Under the pieces are notes generated by a model. It had not been told where the DNA came from and ran no database searches. It saw only the letters and a list, made by a program, of their open reading frames with translations. The position numbers were made by a program, and so were the translations under genes. Below are positions 26,996-35,073 of a stretch of DNA of 64,000 nucleotides, one piece after another. Position 1 is the first letter of the stretch; each line of letters begins with the position of its first letter. Source of the DNA: Candidatus Avelusimicrobium luingense (GTDB taxonomy: Bacteria > Elusimicrobiota > Elusimicrobia > Elusimicrobiales > Elusimicrobiaceae); the NCBI GenBank assembly GCA_900315845.1, contig OOHK01000002.1, positions 124,001-188,000 on the forward strand. The letters are read 5' to 3'.

Positions 26996-27024
26996 AATTT
27001 AACAAAAAAAAAAAACAATGTCAA
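26996..27024 (-). promoter_or_regulatory. Promoter of pilin 26957 (T-tract spacer)
   Basis: On the minus strand TTGACA (27024-27019), a 16-17-bp spacer with a twelve-base T run, and a TTAAAT/TAAATT -10 at about 27002-26996. Here the tract is T rather than A on the coding strand. Confidence 0.5.
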
Positions 27025-27042
27025 GTAAAATTTTCTCTACCA

Positions 27043-27080
27043 AAAAAGCATCTTCAGAAAATTTCCCGAGGATGCTTTTT
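27043..27080 (-). terminator. Terminator of phosphoglucomutase gene
   Basis: A stem of about 13 bp (27043-27055 with 27068-27080) with a T run on the minus strand. Confidence 0.75.
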
Positions 27081-27097
27081 AATCAACCAGTTTTACT

Positions 27098-28639
27098 TTA
27101 TGCTAACACTTTTTGCGCTTCGCTAATCAACGTATGCAAGTGCTCTTCGGACGTGAACGTTTCGGCATAGATTTTCAAAATATTTTCCGTACCGCTCGGT
27201 CGCACCAAAAACCACGAATTTTCCAAATACACTTTAAGGCCGTCCGTATCGCGCACGCGGGTAACTTTCTCTCCCGCCACTTGCGGCAACGTAAAATCAG
27301 CCGCTTTTAACGCTTTGATACGGGCTTTTGTTTCGGCGTCGGTCGGCACATCCACGCGCGTATAATACGGCGTACCGTATTTGCTAGCAATATCCTTATA
27401 TAAGGCGGCAATATCACCGGCAACGGCTTGGATTTCCATTAACAGACATACGGCAAAAATACCGTCTTTTTCCGTCGTCCAACCGCTTACCGACATACCC
27501 GCGCTTTCTTCCCCCGCCAACACCAAACGGCCTTTGTCTAATCCTTCCACAAAATACTTAAAACCGACGTTCACTTCGTCCAATTCCAACTCGTAGTGTT
27601 TGGCAATACGGTCTAACAGGGCCGTCGTTCCTAACGTGCGCCCAATAGCCGTTGCCCCTTTGACACGGTGCTTTTTAACTAAATAGTCCGCCATAACACA
27701 TAGCGCGTGATTCGGGGCAATCAGCCCGCCTTGTGCCGTAGCGCAACCGAAGCGGTCGGCATCCGGATCACTCGCACCGGCGAAAGCATACACTCCTTTT
27801 TGCACCAATTCTATCAGCGGTTTCATGGGATATTTAGACGACGGATCCATGCGAATTTTTCCGTCATGGTCTAACGGGATAAAGCAGAATGTCGGGTCTT
27901 GTACTTCGCTGACAATATCCACATTGTGCAAACCGTATTTTTCTTTAATGGCACGGTAAAAAGGCAAACTGGTACCGCCGAGCGGGTGAATAGCAAACCG
28001 GCAACCGGATGCGGCTATTTTTTTGAAATCAATTTTTTGCCCGATGGCTTTTACGTACGGGGTAATGACATCTGCCGTCGTTACCAACCCCCGTTCCCGC
28101 GCTTGAGCAAGCGGCAACGATTTAATTGCCGACGGATTGGCCATATATTCATTGGCATATTTTTCAATTTGGGCCGTCAATTTACCGTCGGCCGGGCCAC
28201 CGTTAGCCGGGTTATATTTAAGTCCCATTTCCTGCGGCGGGTTATGGCTGGCGGTGCCATTCAAACAGGCACACGCGCGCCCACTGCGAATTTCAAACGA
28301 GAAAACCGGCGTCGGCACCGGGATATCAGGCAAGATAACCGGGATATTATTTCCAGTTAAAACTTCCGCGCATAGTCGCGCTGTTTCGCGCGACATCAAC
28401 CGCGTATCTCCCCCCACCAAAACCGGACCCGTAATATGATTTTCCAAATGGATACGCGCCACGGCTTGCGCGATGGCTTGCGCATGCAAAGCACAAAACC
28501 CTTCCCCTAAAGTTCCGCGGTGCCCAGACGTACCGAATTTAACAGGCACCGGGGTTTTGCCCGGGGCAAAAAAAGCACTGTGTAAGGCTTGTGTATCAAT
28601 TTTTTGTGTAGATAATGTTCCGGCAAGTTCGCTGACCAT
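27098..28639 (-). CDS. pgm: Phosphoglucomutase (alpha-D-glucose phosphate specific)
   Basis: A 513-residue alpha-D-phosphohexomutase interconverting glucose 1- and 6-phosphate. FGTSGHRG lies near the N-terminus, the phosphoserine loop is GTASHNPP, the metal loop is DPDADRFG, the sugar loop GEESAGMS and the phosphate-binding RPSGTENILKIYAE. The pattern fits the E. coli Pgm subgroup, though the chain is ~30 residues shorter. AAGGAG precedes the start. It provides glucose-1-phosphate for glycogen or envelope sugars. Confidence 0.93.
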   Translation of the reverse strand: MVSELAGTLSTQKIDTQALHSAFFAPGKTPVPVKFGTSGHRGTLGEGFCALHAQAIAQAVARIHLENHITGPVLVGGDTRLMSRETARLCAEVLTGNNIPVILPDIPVPTPVFSFEIRSGRACACLNGTASHNPPQEMGLKYNPANGGPADGKLTAQIEKYANEYMANPSAIKSLPLAQARERGLVTTADVITPYVKAIGQKIDFKKIAASGCRFAIHPLGGTSLPFYRAIKEKYGLHNVDIVSEVQDPTFCFIPLDHDGKIRMDPSSKYPMKPLIELVQKGVYAFAGASDPDADRFGCATAQGGLIAPNHALCVMADYLVKKHRVKGATAIGRTLGTTALLDRIAKHYELELDEVNVGFKYFVEGLDKGRLVLAGEESAGMSVSGWTTEKDGIFAVCLLMEIQAVAGDIAALYKDIASKYGTPYYTRVDVPTDAETKARIKALKAADFTLPQVAGEKVTRVRDTDGLKVYLENSWFLVRPSGTENILKIYAETFTSEEHLHTLISEAQKVLA

Positions 28640-28737
28640 AAAGAAATCTCCTTATCCTAAAATAGCATTGCACGTTACGTCTTTCTTTTTCTATCATATT
28701 ATATATGTTTAATTTTCGCAAATGGAGATACGTACAA

Positions 28738-29442
28738 ATGAAAAAAATCTTAACCGTTGTTTTTAGCTTATTTCTTTTCCCCGCGGCAGCACTCGCGTCC
28801 ACCAATATTTCCGATGACTTCCGCGATCACTATGCCGGCAGTGCTTCCAACTTATCTGCCTACAACAAAGATATCAATACCCTTATCGGCTTAAACGATT
28901 TCCACACCGGAAAAGCCACTTCTTTCCCGGGGTTTGATGTCGGAGCGACTTTCGGTGGCGTCAAAGTAGGCAAGGACAACAACATTTCATCCGAAGATTA
29001 TTTAATCACGCCTTTTATTACGGCCGAAACATTTGTTCCGGTTATTAATACCACCGTAGCCGTACGCGGCAGTGCCTTTAACGGTTTTGAATCGTTGGGC
29101 CTTGGGTTGAAATACAATTACGATGTCATGCAACTTTTTGACGTAACGTTAGCCGGCTTTTACGACCACGCCCAAACCGATTGGTACACGGTTGACCATT
29201 TGTCTTTATCGGCTGTGGCTTCAACCACAGTATTATTCGTGACGCCCTATTTAGGTGTAGGCTATGATTATGGGGACTTTTCTACCCGCAAAATGGCAGA
29301 AAACCGCTCTACTTCCGACGGAGCCGTTCGCTATACGGCCGGGGTGCGCGTGGCACCGTTTCCGTTGTTTTACATCTTTGGGTCATACACCAAAACTGCC
29401 AGCAACGAAGGGTTCCAAGGCGGTATCGGCCTGAATTTTTAA
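28738..29442 (+). CDS. Outer-membrane beta-barrel protein
   Basis: About 234 residues from the ATG at 28738 (GGAG 9 nt upstream). A signal peptide MKKILTVVFSLFLFPAAALA is followed by a region of alternating polar and aromatic strands (FDVGATFGGVKVG, ITPFITAETFVPV, LTPYLGVGYDYGDF-like) and a C-terminal phenylalanine (GGIGLNF), the usual signal for BAM-assembled barrels. An eight- or ten-stranded barrel is likely; no specific family name can be given. murB starts 7 bp downstream. Confidence 0.75.
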   Translation: MKKILTVVFSLFLFPAAALASTNISDDFRDHYAGSASNLSAYNKDINTLIGLNDFHTGKATSFPGFDVGATFGGVKVGKDNNISSEDYLITPFITAETFVPVINTTVAVRGSAFNGFESLGLGLKYNYDVMQLFDVTLAGFYDHAQTDWYTVDHLSLSAVASTTVLFVTPYLGVGYDYGDFSTRKMAENRSTSDGAVRYTAGVRVAPFPLFYIFGSYTKTASNEGFQGGIGLNF

Positions 29443-29449
29443 CTGAGTC

Positions 29450-30349
29450 ATGGACTATAAACAAGAACTGAAAAATTTCTTTGGCGAGCGGTGTTTGCCC
29501 GATGAACCGATGGGCAATCATACGACGTATCGCACCGGCGGCCCGGCCGAGGTATATGTTTATCCCGCCACAGCCGAAGAGTGGGGTTTTGTCTTAAAAT
29601 TAGCCAGTGCGTATAATATTCCCCTACACATTTTAGGTTTCGGTTCTAACATTTTAGTCGGCTCCAAAGGTGTACAAGGCATTGTCTGCTCCACGAAACA
29701 CATGCAAGCCATTTCTCGTGAAGGCAACAATATCAAAGCACAAGCCGGGGCCGCTTTAGATAAAGTCTGTGAAATTGCCGTACACGCCGGATTAGCCGGT
29801 ATGGAAAAGTTATCCGGAATTCCGGGAAGTGTCGGCGGGGCCGTTTATATGAATGCGGGCGCATTCGGGCAAGAAACCTTTGACAAATTGGAATATTTTG
29901 ACGTAATTGATTTGCAAGGCCGCCCGGCTACTATTTTGAAAAATGATATTTCGTATGCATACCGCCATGTAGAAGGTATTGAAAACTACATCGTTCTGTC
30001 CGCTGCATTTAAGTTGGACAAAGCCGACTTTACCCAACTGGTGGAAACGCGCCATAGCATTCTTCATAAACGCATTGAAAAACAACCGTTAGATTTCCCA
30101 AGTGCGGGGAGTGTGTTCAAACGACCTGCTAACGATTACGCCTCGCGTTTGATTGACGATACGGGGCTGCGTGGCTTGTCGGTAGGTGGAGCGAAAGTAT
30201 CGGAAAAACACGCCGGATTTATTATCAATTTCAACCGCGCTACGCCGGAAGATATTTATGAACTCATGAAGCAAGTGCGTCAAAAAGTAAAAGAAAAACA
30301 CGGCGTAGAATTAGAGTTGGAACAAATCTTATGGGGCGAATTTGCGTAA
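29450..30349 (+). CDS. murB: UDP-N-acetylenolpyruvoylglucosamine reductase
   Basis: A 299-residue FAD enzyme making UDP-MurNAc for peptidoglycan. NHTTYRTGGPA and LGFGSNILVG of the FAD-binding domain, then GIPGSVGGAVYMNAGAFG and PLDFPSAGSVFKRP (catalytic Ser), GLRGLSVGGAKVSEKHAGFIIN near the end. The absence of the extra loop makes it the shorter type II form. It appears to be read together with the upstream barrel gene. Confidence 0.96.
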   Translation: MDYKQELKNFFGERCLPDEPMGNHTTYRTGGPAEVYVYPATAEEWGFVLKLASAYNIPLHILGFGSNILVGSKGVQGIVCSTKHMQAISREGNNIKAQAGAALDKVCEIAVHAGLAGMEKLSGIPGSVGGAVYMNAGAFGQETFDKLEYFDVIDLQGRPATILKNDISYAYRHVEGIENYIVLSAAFKLDKADFTQLVETRHSILHKRIEKQPLDFPSAGSVFKRPANDYASRLIDDTGLRGLSVGGAKVSEKHAGFIINFNRATPEDIYELMKQVRQKVKEKHGVELELEQILWGEFA

Positions 30350-30376
30350 GTTTTTCCGTCGGAGACATGGAAAAAG

Positions 30377-30406
30377 TTGACGCTTAGGCCCCAGGTAAGA
30401 TATAAT
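30377..30406 (+). promoter_or_regulatory. Promoter of tRNA-Asp
   Basis: TTGACG at 30377-30382, 18-bp spacer, TATAAT at 30401-30406, about 28 bp before the tRNA. Confidence 0.7.
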
Positions 30407-30433
30407 ATAAGTACGAAAAAATTTGAGTTGTTT

Positions 30434-30508
30434 GGAGTCGTGGTGTAGCCTGGTTAACACGCTGCCCTGTCAAGGCAGAGACCGCGAGTTCGAATCTCGT
30501 CGACTCCG
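30434..30508 (+). tRNA. tRNA-Asp (GTC)
   Basis: A 75-nt cloverleaf: acceptor GGAGTCG/CGACTCC with discriminator G, D-loop with GCCTGGTTAACAC, anticodon stem CTGCC/GGCAG with anticodon GTC in loop CTGTCAA, and T-arm with GAGTTCGAATCTC. CCA is not encoded. The 3' end is repeated ~200 bp downstream, marking it as an integration site. Confidence 0.96.
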
Positions 30509-30708
30509 TAAAAATTTGAACCCCCCTTATGGGGGTTTTAATTTTTGTGAAGTATCGAGCGGCATAAACTGCTTTATGCCGCGTCGAGATTCGAAGCCCA
30601 CAGCGATGTATGAGTTTTGCCGTTAGGCAAAGGCGAATACCGCGAGGGCGGTTCCGGGCAAAATTTCCGTCAGGAAATTTATGCAGGACGAATCTCGTCA
30701 ACTCCGTA
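30491..30708 (+). repeat. tRNA-Asp 3'-end direct repeat (att-like) with three internal hairpins
   Basis: The 20 bp at 30491-30510 recur at 30689-30708 with one mismatch (G to A at the seventh base from the acceptor end). Between them an inverted copy of the T-arm, CGAGATTCGAA, lies at 30585-30595. Three hairpins follow each other: GCGGCATAAA/TTTATGCCGC (30558-30583), TGCC/GGCA near 30618-30630, and AAATTTCC/GGAAATTT (30661-30680). No gene lies inside. This looks like attL/attR around a tiny remnant. Confidence 0.65.
30519..30545 (+). terminator. Terminator of tRNA-Asp
   Basis: AACCCCC (30519-30525) pairs with GGGGGTT (30531-30537), followed by a T-rich tail. Confidence 0.8.
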
Positions 30709-30733
30709 TTTTAGTTTTTGATTATTAGCATTT

Positions 30734-30768
30734 ATCCCCGTTAGGGTTAAACCCCGACGGGGATTTTT
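30734..30768 (+). terminator. Hairpin terminator at start of island
   Basis: ATCCCCGT (30734-30741) with ACGGGGAT (30757-30764), a nested GGGTT/AACCC stem and a T run. The rest of 30711-30917 holds no gene I can support. Confidence 0.6.
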
Positions 30769-30917
30769 ATGCACCACTTTGAGCATGCGCTTTTTGGCAG
30801 ATTTTTGTGAATTGTAAAGAATCTTTTGTTTTTATGCTGACCGGGGATGGGTAGGAAGTGGCGCACGTGCTTATAAATATCTACGCCTTCACGCTTCTTC
30901 TGGGCCTAGAAGTCAAG

Positions 30918-31489
30918 TTAAAACTTAGTGCCAATATAGTCAATAGCGTCTAGTCCGGCATCAAAAGCATATTCGTAATAATCTTCCCAGCGACCTGTGC
31001 CTAAATGGTGGCATAAGCACATAAGCCACGGTCCATACTTGTTTTTAGCGTACGTTCGCCACACGCCAAACATCAGAAGCGGATCCTTGAGCCATTTGCC
31101 GTATTTAGTTAAAAACATCAAAATATCGTTGGGAGTTAGTTTGTCCACCAGTTTGCGCGGCGCACCTTCGGTTGGATTAGTTATATACTTTCCGTCTTGC
31201 ATTTTGCCCATACACACGATCGTGCCCATCACAGCCGGAGCGCCCGTGCATGTATAAAATGCTACGCCCTCCTCTTCGTGTTCAATGGCTTTGGAAATAC
31301 GTTCATAAATTTGATAGCCAAATCAATCGGGCTATGATGATAACAGTTCATTTTATCCAAAAACGGCTCTCCTTTGTAGGTAAGTTGGTAACGCATAAAG
31401 TGCTGCACGGCTTCCCTCTTGGGATAAATATATCCTCTATCTCTAAGCCCCTTACTGTGTAAGTAAATAAATAAATCATCCTCTGTCAC
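30918..31489 (-). pseudogene. Frameshifted gene of unknown function
   Basis: Two minus-strand frames, 31489-31262 (GTG start, MTEDDLFIYLHSKGLRDRG) and the frame ending at 30918 (AGLDAIDYIGTKF), join into one continuous protein of ~190 residues if a single base is added near 31319. The second frame is open upstream as YQIYERISKAIEHEEEGVAF, which continues HHSPIDLA from the first. A T lost from GGCTTATC would explain it. The protein is acidic and aromatic-rich with several Cys; no family recognised. Its GTG start overlaps the stop of the 33-residue ORF upstream (GTGA), indicating translational coupling. Confidence 0.6.
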
Positions 31490-31587
31490 CTTTTAAGCGC
31501 ATACAACGCATCAAAAAGTGCCTCTAATTGCACATCTTCGTCTTCTTTACTGCGTTTCCATATTTCAACCATGTCATATTGTTTCAT
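31486..31587 (-). CDS. 33-residue microprotein, first gene of a small operon
   Basis: Too short for usual gene callers, but it has a textbook AAGGAG seven nt before its ATG and overlaps the next gene's GTG by 4 bp. The peptide (MKQYDMVEIWKRSKEDEDVQ at its N-terminus, ending LYALKR) is charged and helical. It may be a leader that couples translation of the downstream gene, or a functional small protein. No family recognised. An extended -10 (TGT-TATATT) lies ~25 nt upstream. Confidence 0.6.
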   Translation of the reverse strand: MKQYDMVEIWKRSKEDEDVQLEALFDALYALKR

Positions 31588-31622
31588 AGTTTTTCTCCTT
31601 TTTTATAGAATATAACATTCGC

Positions 31623-31640
31623 ACGACAACCTGTTGTCGC
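31623..31640. promoter_or_regulatory. Palindromic operator, copy 1
   Basis: ACGACA-ACCTGT-TGTCGC, containing the perfect 16-bp palindrome CGACAAC-CT-GTTGTCG (31624-31639). It lies over the -35 region of the plus-strand riboswitch promoter (-10 TATACT at 31651-31656) and of the divergent minus-strand promoter. A second copy with the same 6-bp half-sites and spacing is at 42772-42789. Confidence 0.6.
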
Positions 31641-31662
31641 ATCATTTTGCTATACTATAAGT

Positions 31663-31787
31663 ACCATAGAGAGTGTACGAGGGGCAAGCCCGACGACTAC
31701 ACAGCAACCTGCCCAAGCAAGGTGCTAATGCTTGAAAGATGGGACCTCTTACCGTTTAAGCCCATCTTTGCGATGGGTTTTCTTTTT
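31663..31787 (+). promoter_or_regulatory. SAM-I (S-box) riboswitch with terminator expression platform
   Basis: From TGC-TATACT at 31651-31656 an RNA starts near 31663. It has the S-box core: CCAT (31664) pairing with ATGG (31739) as P1; AGAG junction; a kink-turn-like GAGGGG...GCCCGACGA P2; then CAGCAACC and AAGGTGCTAA of P3 and its junctions. The P4 arm is much shorter than in typical S-boxes. AAAGATGGG (31735-31743) can pair with CCCATCTTT (31761-31769) as antiterminator, while CCCATC pairs with GATGGG (31772-31777) plus a T run as terminator. P1 formation by SAM would free the terminator, so expression should be OFF at high SAM. Confidence 0.8.
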
Positions 31788-31823
31788 GATACTCCTGTGG
31801 AATTTATCTAAAAAGAGGTAGTT

Positions 31824-32288
31824 ATGAACATAGTTCTTAACAATATGTATCAAAAACAATTGCCATCGAAACACACCGATGACAATGCTAAATTGGAAGT
31901 GGGGTTATTTAAATACCTTTACGATAAAAAAATAATCACCCACGAAGATTTTCTAAAAGCTGGCGGAGATAGTTTAAAACATCTTAAATTCCCGACGGAA
32001 ATGAACGTTAAAATAAAACTTGCCGGCATTCGTAGTTTGCATGTTTTTTTAACTGAAAAAAAAGAGGTCGGATTTTTAGACGATTTGCAAAAAGAGCACC
32101 CCGAGTCCTATCCGCAGATTCAGCATTATTTGAAACACTTTTATTATAAAGTTATCCTACAAATGATTAAAAATCACCATACGATGCAAATGAAATTCAA
32201 ATATGCCATGCTATGCGCTTCTCTACGTGGTATGCGCGGTGAGATATCTACTATCCAAACAAACAAGGAGCCCCAATATGACAAATAA
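31824..32288 (+). CDS. Unknown protein, first gene under the SAM riboswitch
   Basis: A 154-residue protein preceded by AAGAGG. It is lysine- and histidine-rich, mostly helical (ITHEDFLKAGGDSLKHLKF, QHYLKHFYYKVILQMIKNHH). No signal peptide, membrane segment or known catalytic motif is seen. Overlaps the next gene by 11 bp. Being directly behind an S-box it would be expected to relate to methionine, SAM or methylation, but nothing in the sequence shows this. Confidence 0.65.
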   Translation: MNIVLNNMYQKQLPSKHTDDNAKLEVGLFKYLYDKKIITHEDFLKAGGDSLKHLKFPTEMNVKIKLAGIRSLHVFLTEKKEVGFLDDLQKEHPESYPQIQHYLKHFYYKVILQMIKNHHTMQMKFKYAMLCASLRGMRGEISTIQTNKEPQYDK

Positions 32289-33473
32289 TTTTTTTCTAAA
32301 TGCACCGGAGTTAAAAAAACACTTATCATATATTAACGAGAATTTAGCCGATCCGCAATATAATAGTTTTATTATTACGGGAGACTCAATCGGCGGTGCA
32401 TTTGCCTTAGAGCAGTTCGTGCGCGATTTGAAACAAAAACATCCCTTGCGGGAAATTTTGGTCTTTAATACACACAGCATACATGATTTTATTAAAAAAA
32501 CGCCCATAGAAATGCTAACTAATTTTTATCGGTTACATATCAGTTTAGCAACGGTAATTTTAACAGAATTGGATGTGGAAGGATGGACAAAAGAAGAACA
32601 GGATAAACTAGCGGTATTTCTTAAAACACTGACCAAACATTATGTTCAGGTAGTGGCTGCCTTCAATACAGGAGCGAGCCTTACACCCGAAATGTGGAGT
32701 TGGTATATGTCCGGTTATCAATACCACTTAAATTATGGACTTGTCAGTTATAAAAAGGATTTAACCTGTTCGCTCACGTTGGCGCAAGACAGGAAACGTT
32801 GGCACTGGCTTTCGCGCATACGACAAACATATCATTTTGGCGAGTTATATCCCGGTATTTTAATGCAAGATGACGAAATGGTTTTCAACGGGTTTATGCT
32901 CATGGAACTTGGACTTTGCTGGTTGGGCAAATTTACACCTCCCGGCTATATTTTCCCACGTGCCGTCTGCCCCACTTGCGGCAAAATAAAGTTACTACCT
33001 TATTCTTGTATCGCTTCGGCATTATCCGGTGGGCATGTGATTAAATTTCATTGCCTAAATTGTCACGAACGCATAGCTACCAACAATGCAATAGATTATT
33101 ATCGCATCCTACGCACCTATGGAACACGTTACTGTTATATTGCCAAACCGCTGCCGGTAAAGAATTTTCCGATCTGCTTAAAAAAGCAGCCGAAATGGAT
33201 CCGGAGTGGGCAAAATCGGCTTTGAAAACGTACACGTATCAAGTAGGCGGAAAAGAATTGATATGGATGGATTACAGCGATATTTATAGCAACTTATACA
33301 TTAAAGACTTTTGGAATATAAAGGATGAGTTTAGAAACAGCGATCAATGTTGCGTAGAAGTATGCATTGAATCCAATGATACTTTTTGTTTCTGGACATT
33401 TAACGGCGAGAAAATTCGCATGCAAATTAAAGACGACAAAATCACCTGTTTGGACGTGCAATTTACCAAATAA
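32278..33473 (+). pseudogene. Frameshifted zinc-ribbon protein of unknown function
   Basis: Start at 32278 (AAGGAG upstream; MTNNFFLNAPELKKHL). The frame reads to 33225, while the frame to 33473 continues with natural-looking sequence (AAGKEFSDLLKKAAEMDPEW). Adding one A to the AAA at 33145-33147 joins them into ~398 residues. The N-terminal half has a FIITGDSIGGAFALEQFV stretch that recalls a P-loop-like or hydrolase turn but without a full motif. A CPTCGK/CLNCHE zinc ribbon lies at ~225-265. A -1 slippery site, A-AAA-AAG, at 33180-33186 is an alternative explanation for the two frames. Confidence 0.6.
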
Positions 33474-33476
33474 ACC

Positions 33477-34451
33477 TCATCTCTGCAATCGGCACTTTTT
33501 GATCAGCATAAAACACGGACACCCGTGGTATTTCTCATATACCCACATGCACGGGCAATTCCATTTTAAGCCATATAAGCACATTGCAACGATTACATAG
33601 AAAAAATAGAAAAACGCCGGGTGTACATATAACCCCAATAGCCCAAATACCGTCATCATGCCCGATTTGGAACGGTATGAAAAGGCCGTTTTTTCCGGTT
33701 TAAGACTATATCCCAAGTATAAGTGGATAAACACAAGTCCGCCTAATACAGACAGTGTAATTTGGTGAGCCGCCGTAAAATAACACAGGGCAAGCGCCAG
33801 TACCAACCGAACCAAGACACTCCACCCGCCCGCTAAAGTCACGCTCAACATCCGCACATTATTTTGGTAAAGGGCATAATCGGGATTTTTTTGCAAAAGC
33901 CACTGTTCTTCGGCCTTAGCGCGGCGCACCATCAGCGGCAAGAACACTCCGCTTACTACTATCCATGTAAGCGCGTTGGCCAGCATGAGGCTTCCGCACC
34001 AACACCACAGCAAGAGCGAGGCATACATGGGATGTCTGGCTAAGGCATAAGCACCTGTGGTGCGTAACGGATGATCGGTTTTTATTTCTATTCCGTCAGA
34101 CCATAAAGTACCGATGTTCAATTTTGCCCATACGTGCCAGAGCGTAGCGAACAACAAGCCTGCTGTCCCAAGTACAAAGAAAAAATACTGCGCGGCAACC
34201 GGCAAACGCACTTGCCCCCAAGAACCGATCCAACACGGAAAAAGCATCAAAACCAATAGCAACATTTCCCGCGTAGAAAAAAAGTGAGCGCGTTGTTTCT
34301 CAAGCACTTGAGCAGCCATACGGTGCTCATAAAATTTCCATACTACCGCTGCTAACAGGATAACACCCGTTATATATATGAGTATAATTCCTATCAAAAA
34401 AAGAGTGGGATTTTGAGCCCGCTCACTAACTTGCAGTATCCACGTTATCAT
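33477..34451 (-). CDS. ICMT/PEMT-like membrane methyltransferase
   Basis: Start set at the ATG at 34451 (TTTGGAG 8 nt upstream). About 324 residues with six to eight hydrophobic segments. The motif TGAYALARHPMYASLL followed by EEQWLLQKNPDYALYQNNV is the SAM-binding signature of isoprenylcysteine carboxyl methyltransferase-type enzymes. These methylate lipids or prenylated cysteines in membranes; the substrate here is unknown. The C-terminal third is a second membrane unit ending in a Cys-rich tail (CPCMWVYEKYHGCPCF). Last gene of the MarR-aas-rSAM operon, overlapping the Lgt-like gene by 26 bp. Confidence 0.75.
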   Translation of the reverse strand: MITWILQVSERAQNPTLFLIGIILIYITGVILLAAVVWKFYEHRMAAQVLEKQRAHFFSTREMLLLVLMLFPCWIGSWGQVRLPVAAQYFFFVLGTAGLLFATLWHVWAKLNIGTLWSDGIEIKTDHPLRTTGAYALARHPMYASLLLWCWCGSLMLANALTWIVVSGVFLPLMVRRAKAEEQWLLQKNPDYALYQNNVRMLSVTLAGGWSVLVRLVLALALCYFTAAHQITLSVLGGLVFIHLYLGYSLKPEKTAFSYRSKSGMMTVFGLLGLYVHPAFFYFFYVIVAMCLYGLKWNCPCMWVYEKYHGCPCFMLIKKCRLQR

Positions 34452-35073
34452 GCGCACGTCTCCAAATAATCAAAATACATACCGGGATAAATGCCACCGC
34501 CAGCCATTGGTACACACTTAATTGCAGCCATACCCGGGGTTCTGTTCGCCAAAATTCAATAATAAAACGCATTACTAAATACGATAGCAAATACACCGGA
34601 AATAACAAATCGGCACGTTGGGTGCGCCGATAAAACAGATATAAACAACCGGCCATGACAAATTGAAAAATACTTTCCAGCAGTTGAACAGGAAAAGCCA
34701 ACGTCCCCCCGCAACAACCATTTAAGTAACAACCGATCTTTCCGAATCCGATAGTAACCGCCAACGGAATTACAAACCTTCCGCCGAAACCGCCTGTATG
34801 ACCGCTACATTTTTTGTATAAGTTAATCGCTAAAAAAGCGCCCAATATACCGCCCATCACGCTTTTGCCTTGCAAGATATAACCGTACCAACCGTACGAA
34901 AGCCATATCGGCACTTTGGCGCCCACAATAGCACCGATAAAAGCGCACACATAAATAGGTAACCGTACCGCTTGCGGCGGGCGGGGCATCTGTATTTTAT
35001 AGGCCAACAGTCCCCCTACGATTAAACCGATACTGGAACAAATTGCGTAAGCAAGCATAGTATTAGTTAGCAA
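34426..35073 (-). CDS. Lgt-like (prolipoprotein diacylglyceryl transferase family) membrane protein
   Basis: A 215-residue protein with six to seven hydrophobic segments. GKSVMGGILGAFLAINLYKK and GFGKIGCYLNGCCGGTLAFP match the Lgt family, in which Lgt itself moves diacylglycerol from phosphatidylglycerol to the lipobox cysteine. The usual GRxGNFxN is altered to GKIGCYLNGCCGG, and the chain is shorter than Lgt, so it is likely a paralogue with a related lipid-transfer role and not the housekeeping enzyme. Overlaps neighbours on both sides (11 and 26 bp). Confidence 0.75.
   Translation of the reverse strand: MLTNTMLAYAICSSIGLIVGGLLAYKIQMPRPPQAVRLPIYVCAFIGAIVGAKVPIWLSYGWYGYILQGKSVMGGILGAFLAINLYKKCSGHTGGFGGRFVIPLAVTIGFGKIGCYLNGCCGGTLAFPVQLLESIFQFVMAGCLYLFYRRTQRADLLFPVYLLSYLVMRFIIEFWRTEPRVWLQLSVYQWLAVAFIPVCILIIWRRAHDNVDTAS

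Noticed and set aside
30384-30701. 105-aa minus-strand ORF over tRNA-Asp
   Set aside because: It is antisense to the tRNA and the att-like repeat and has no coding character.
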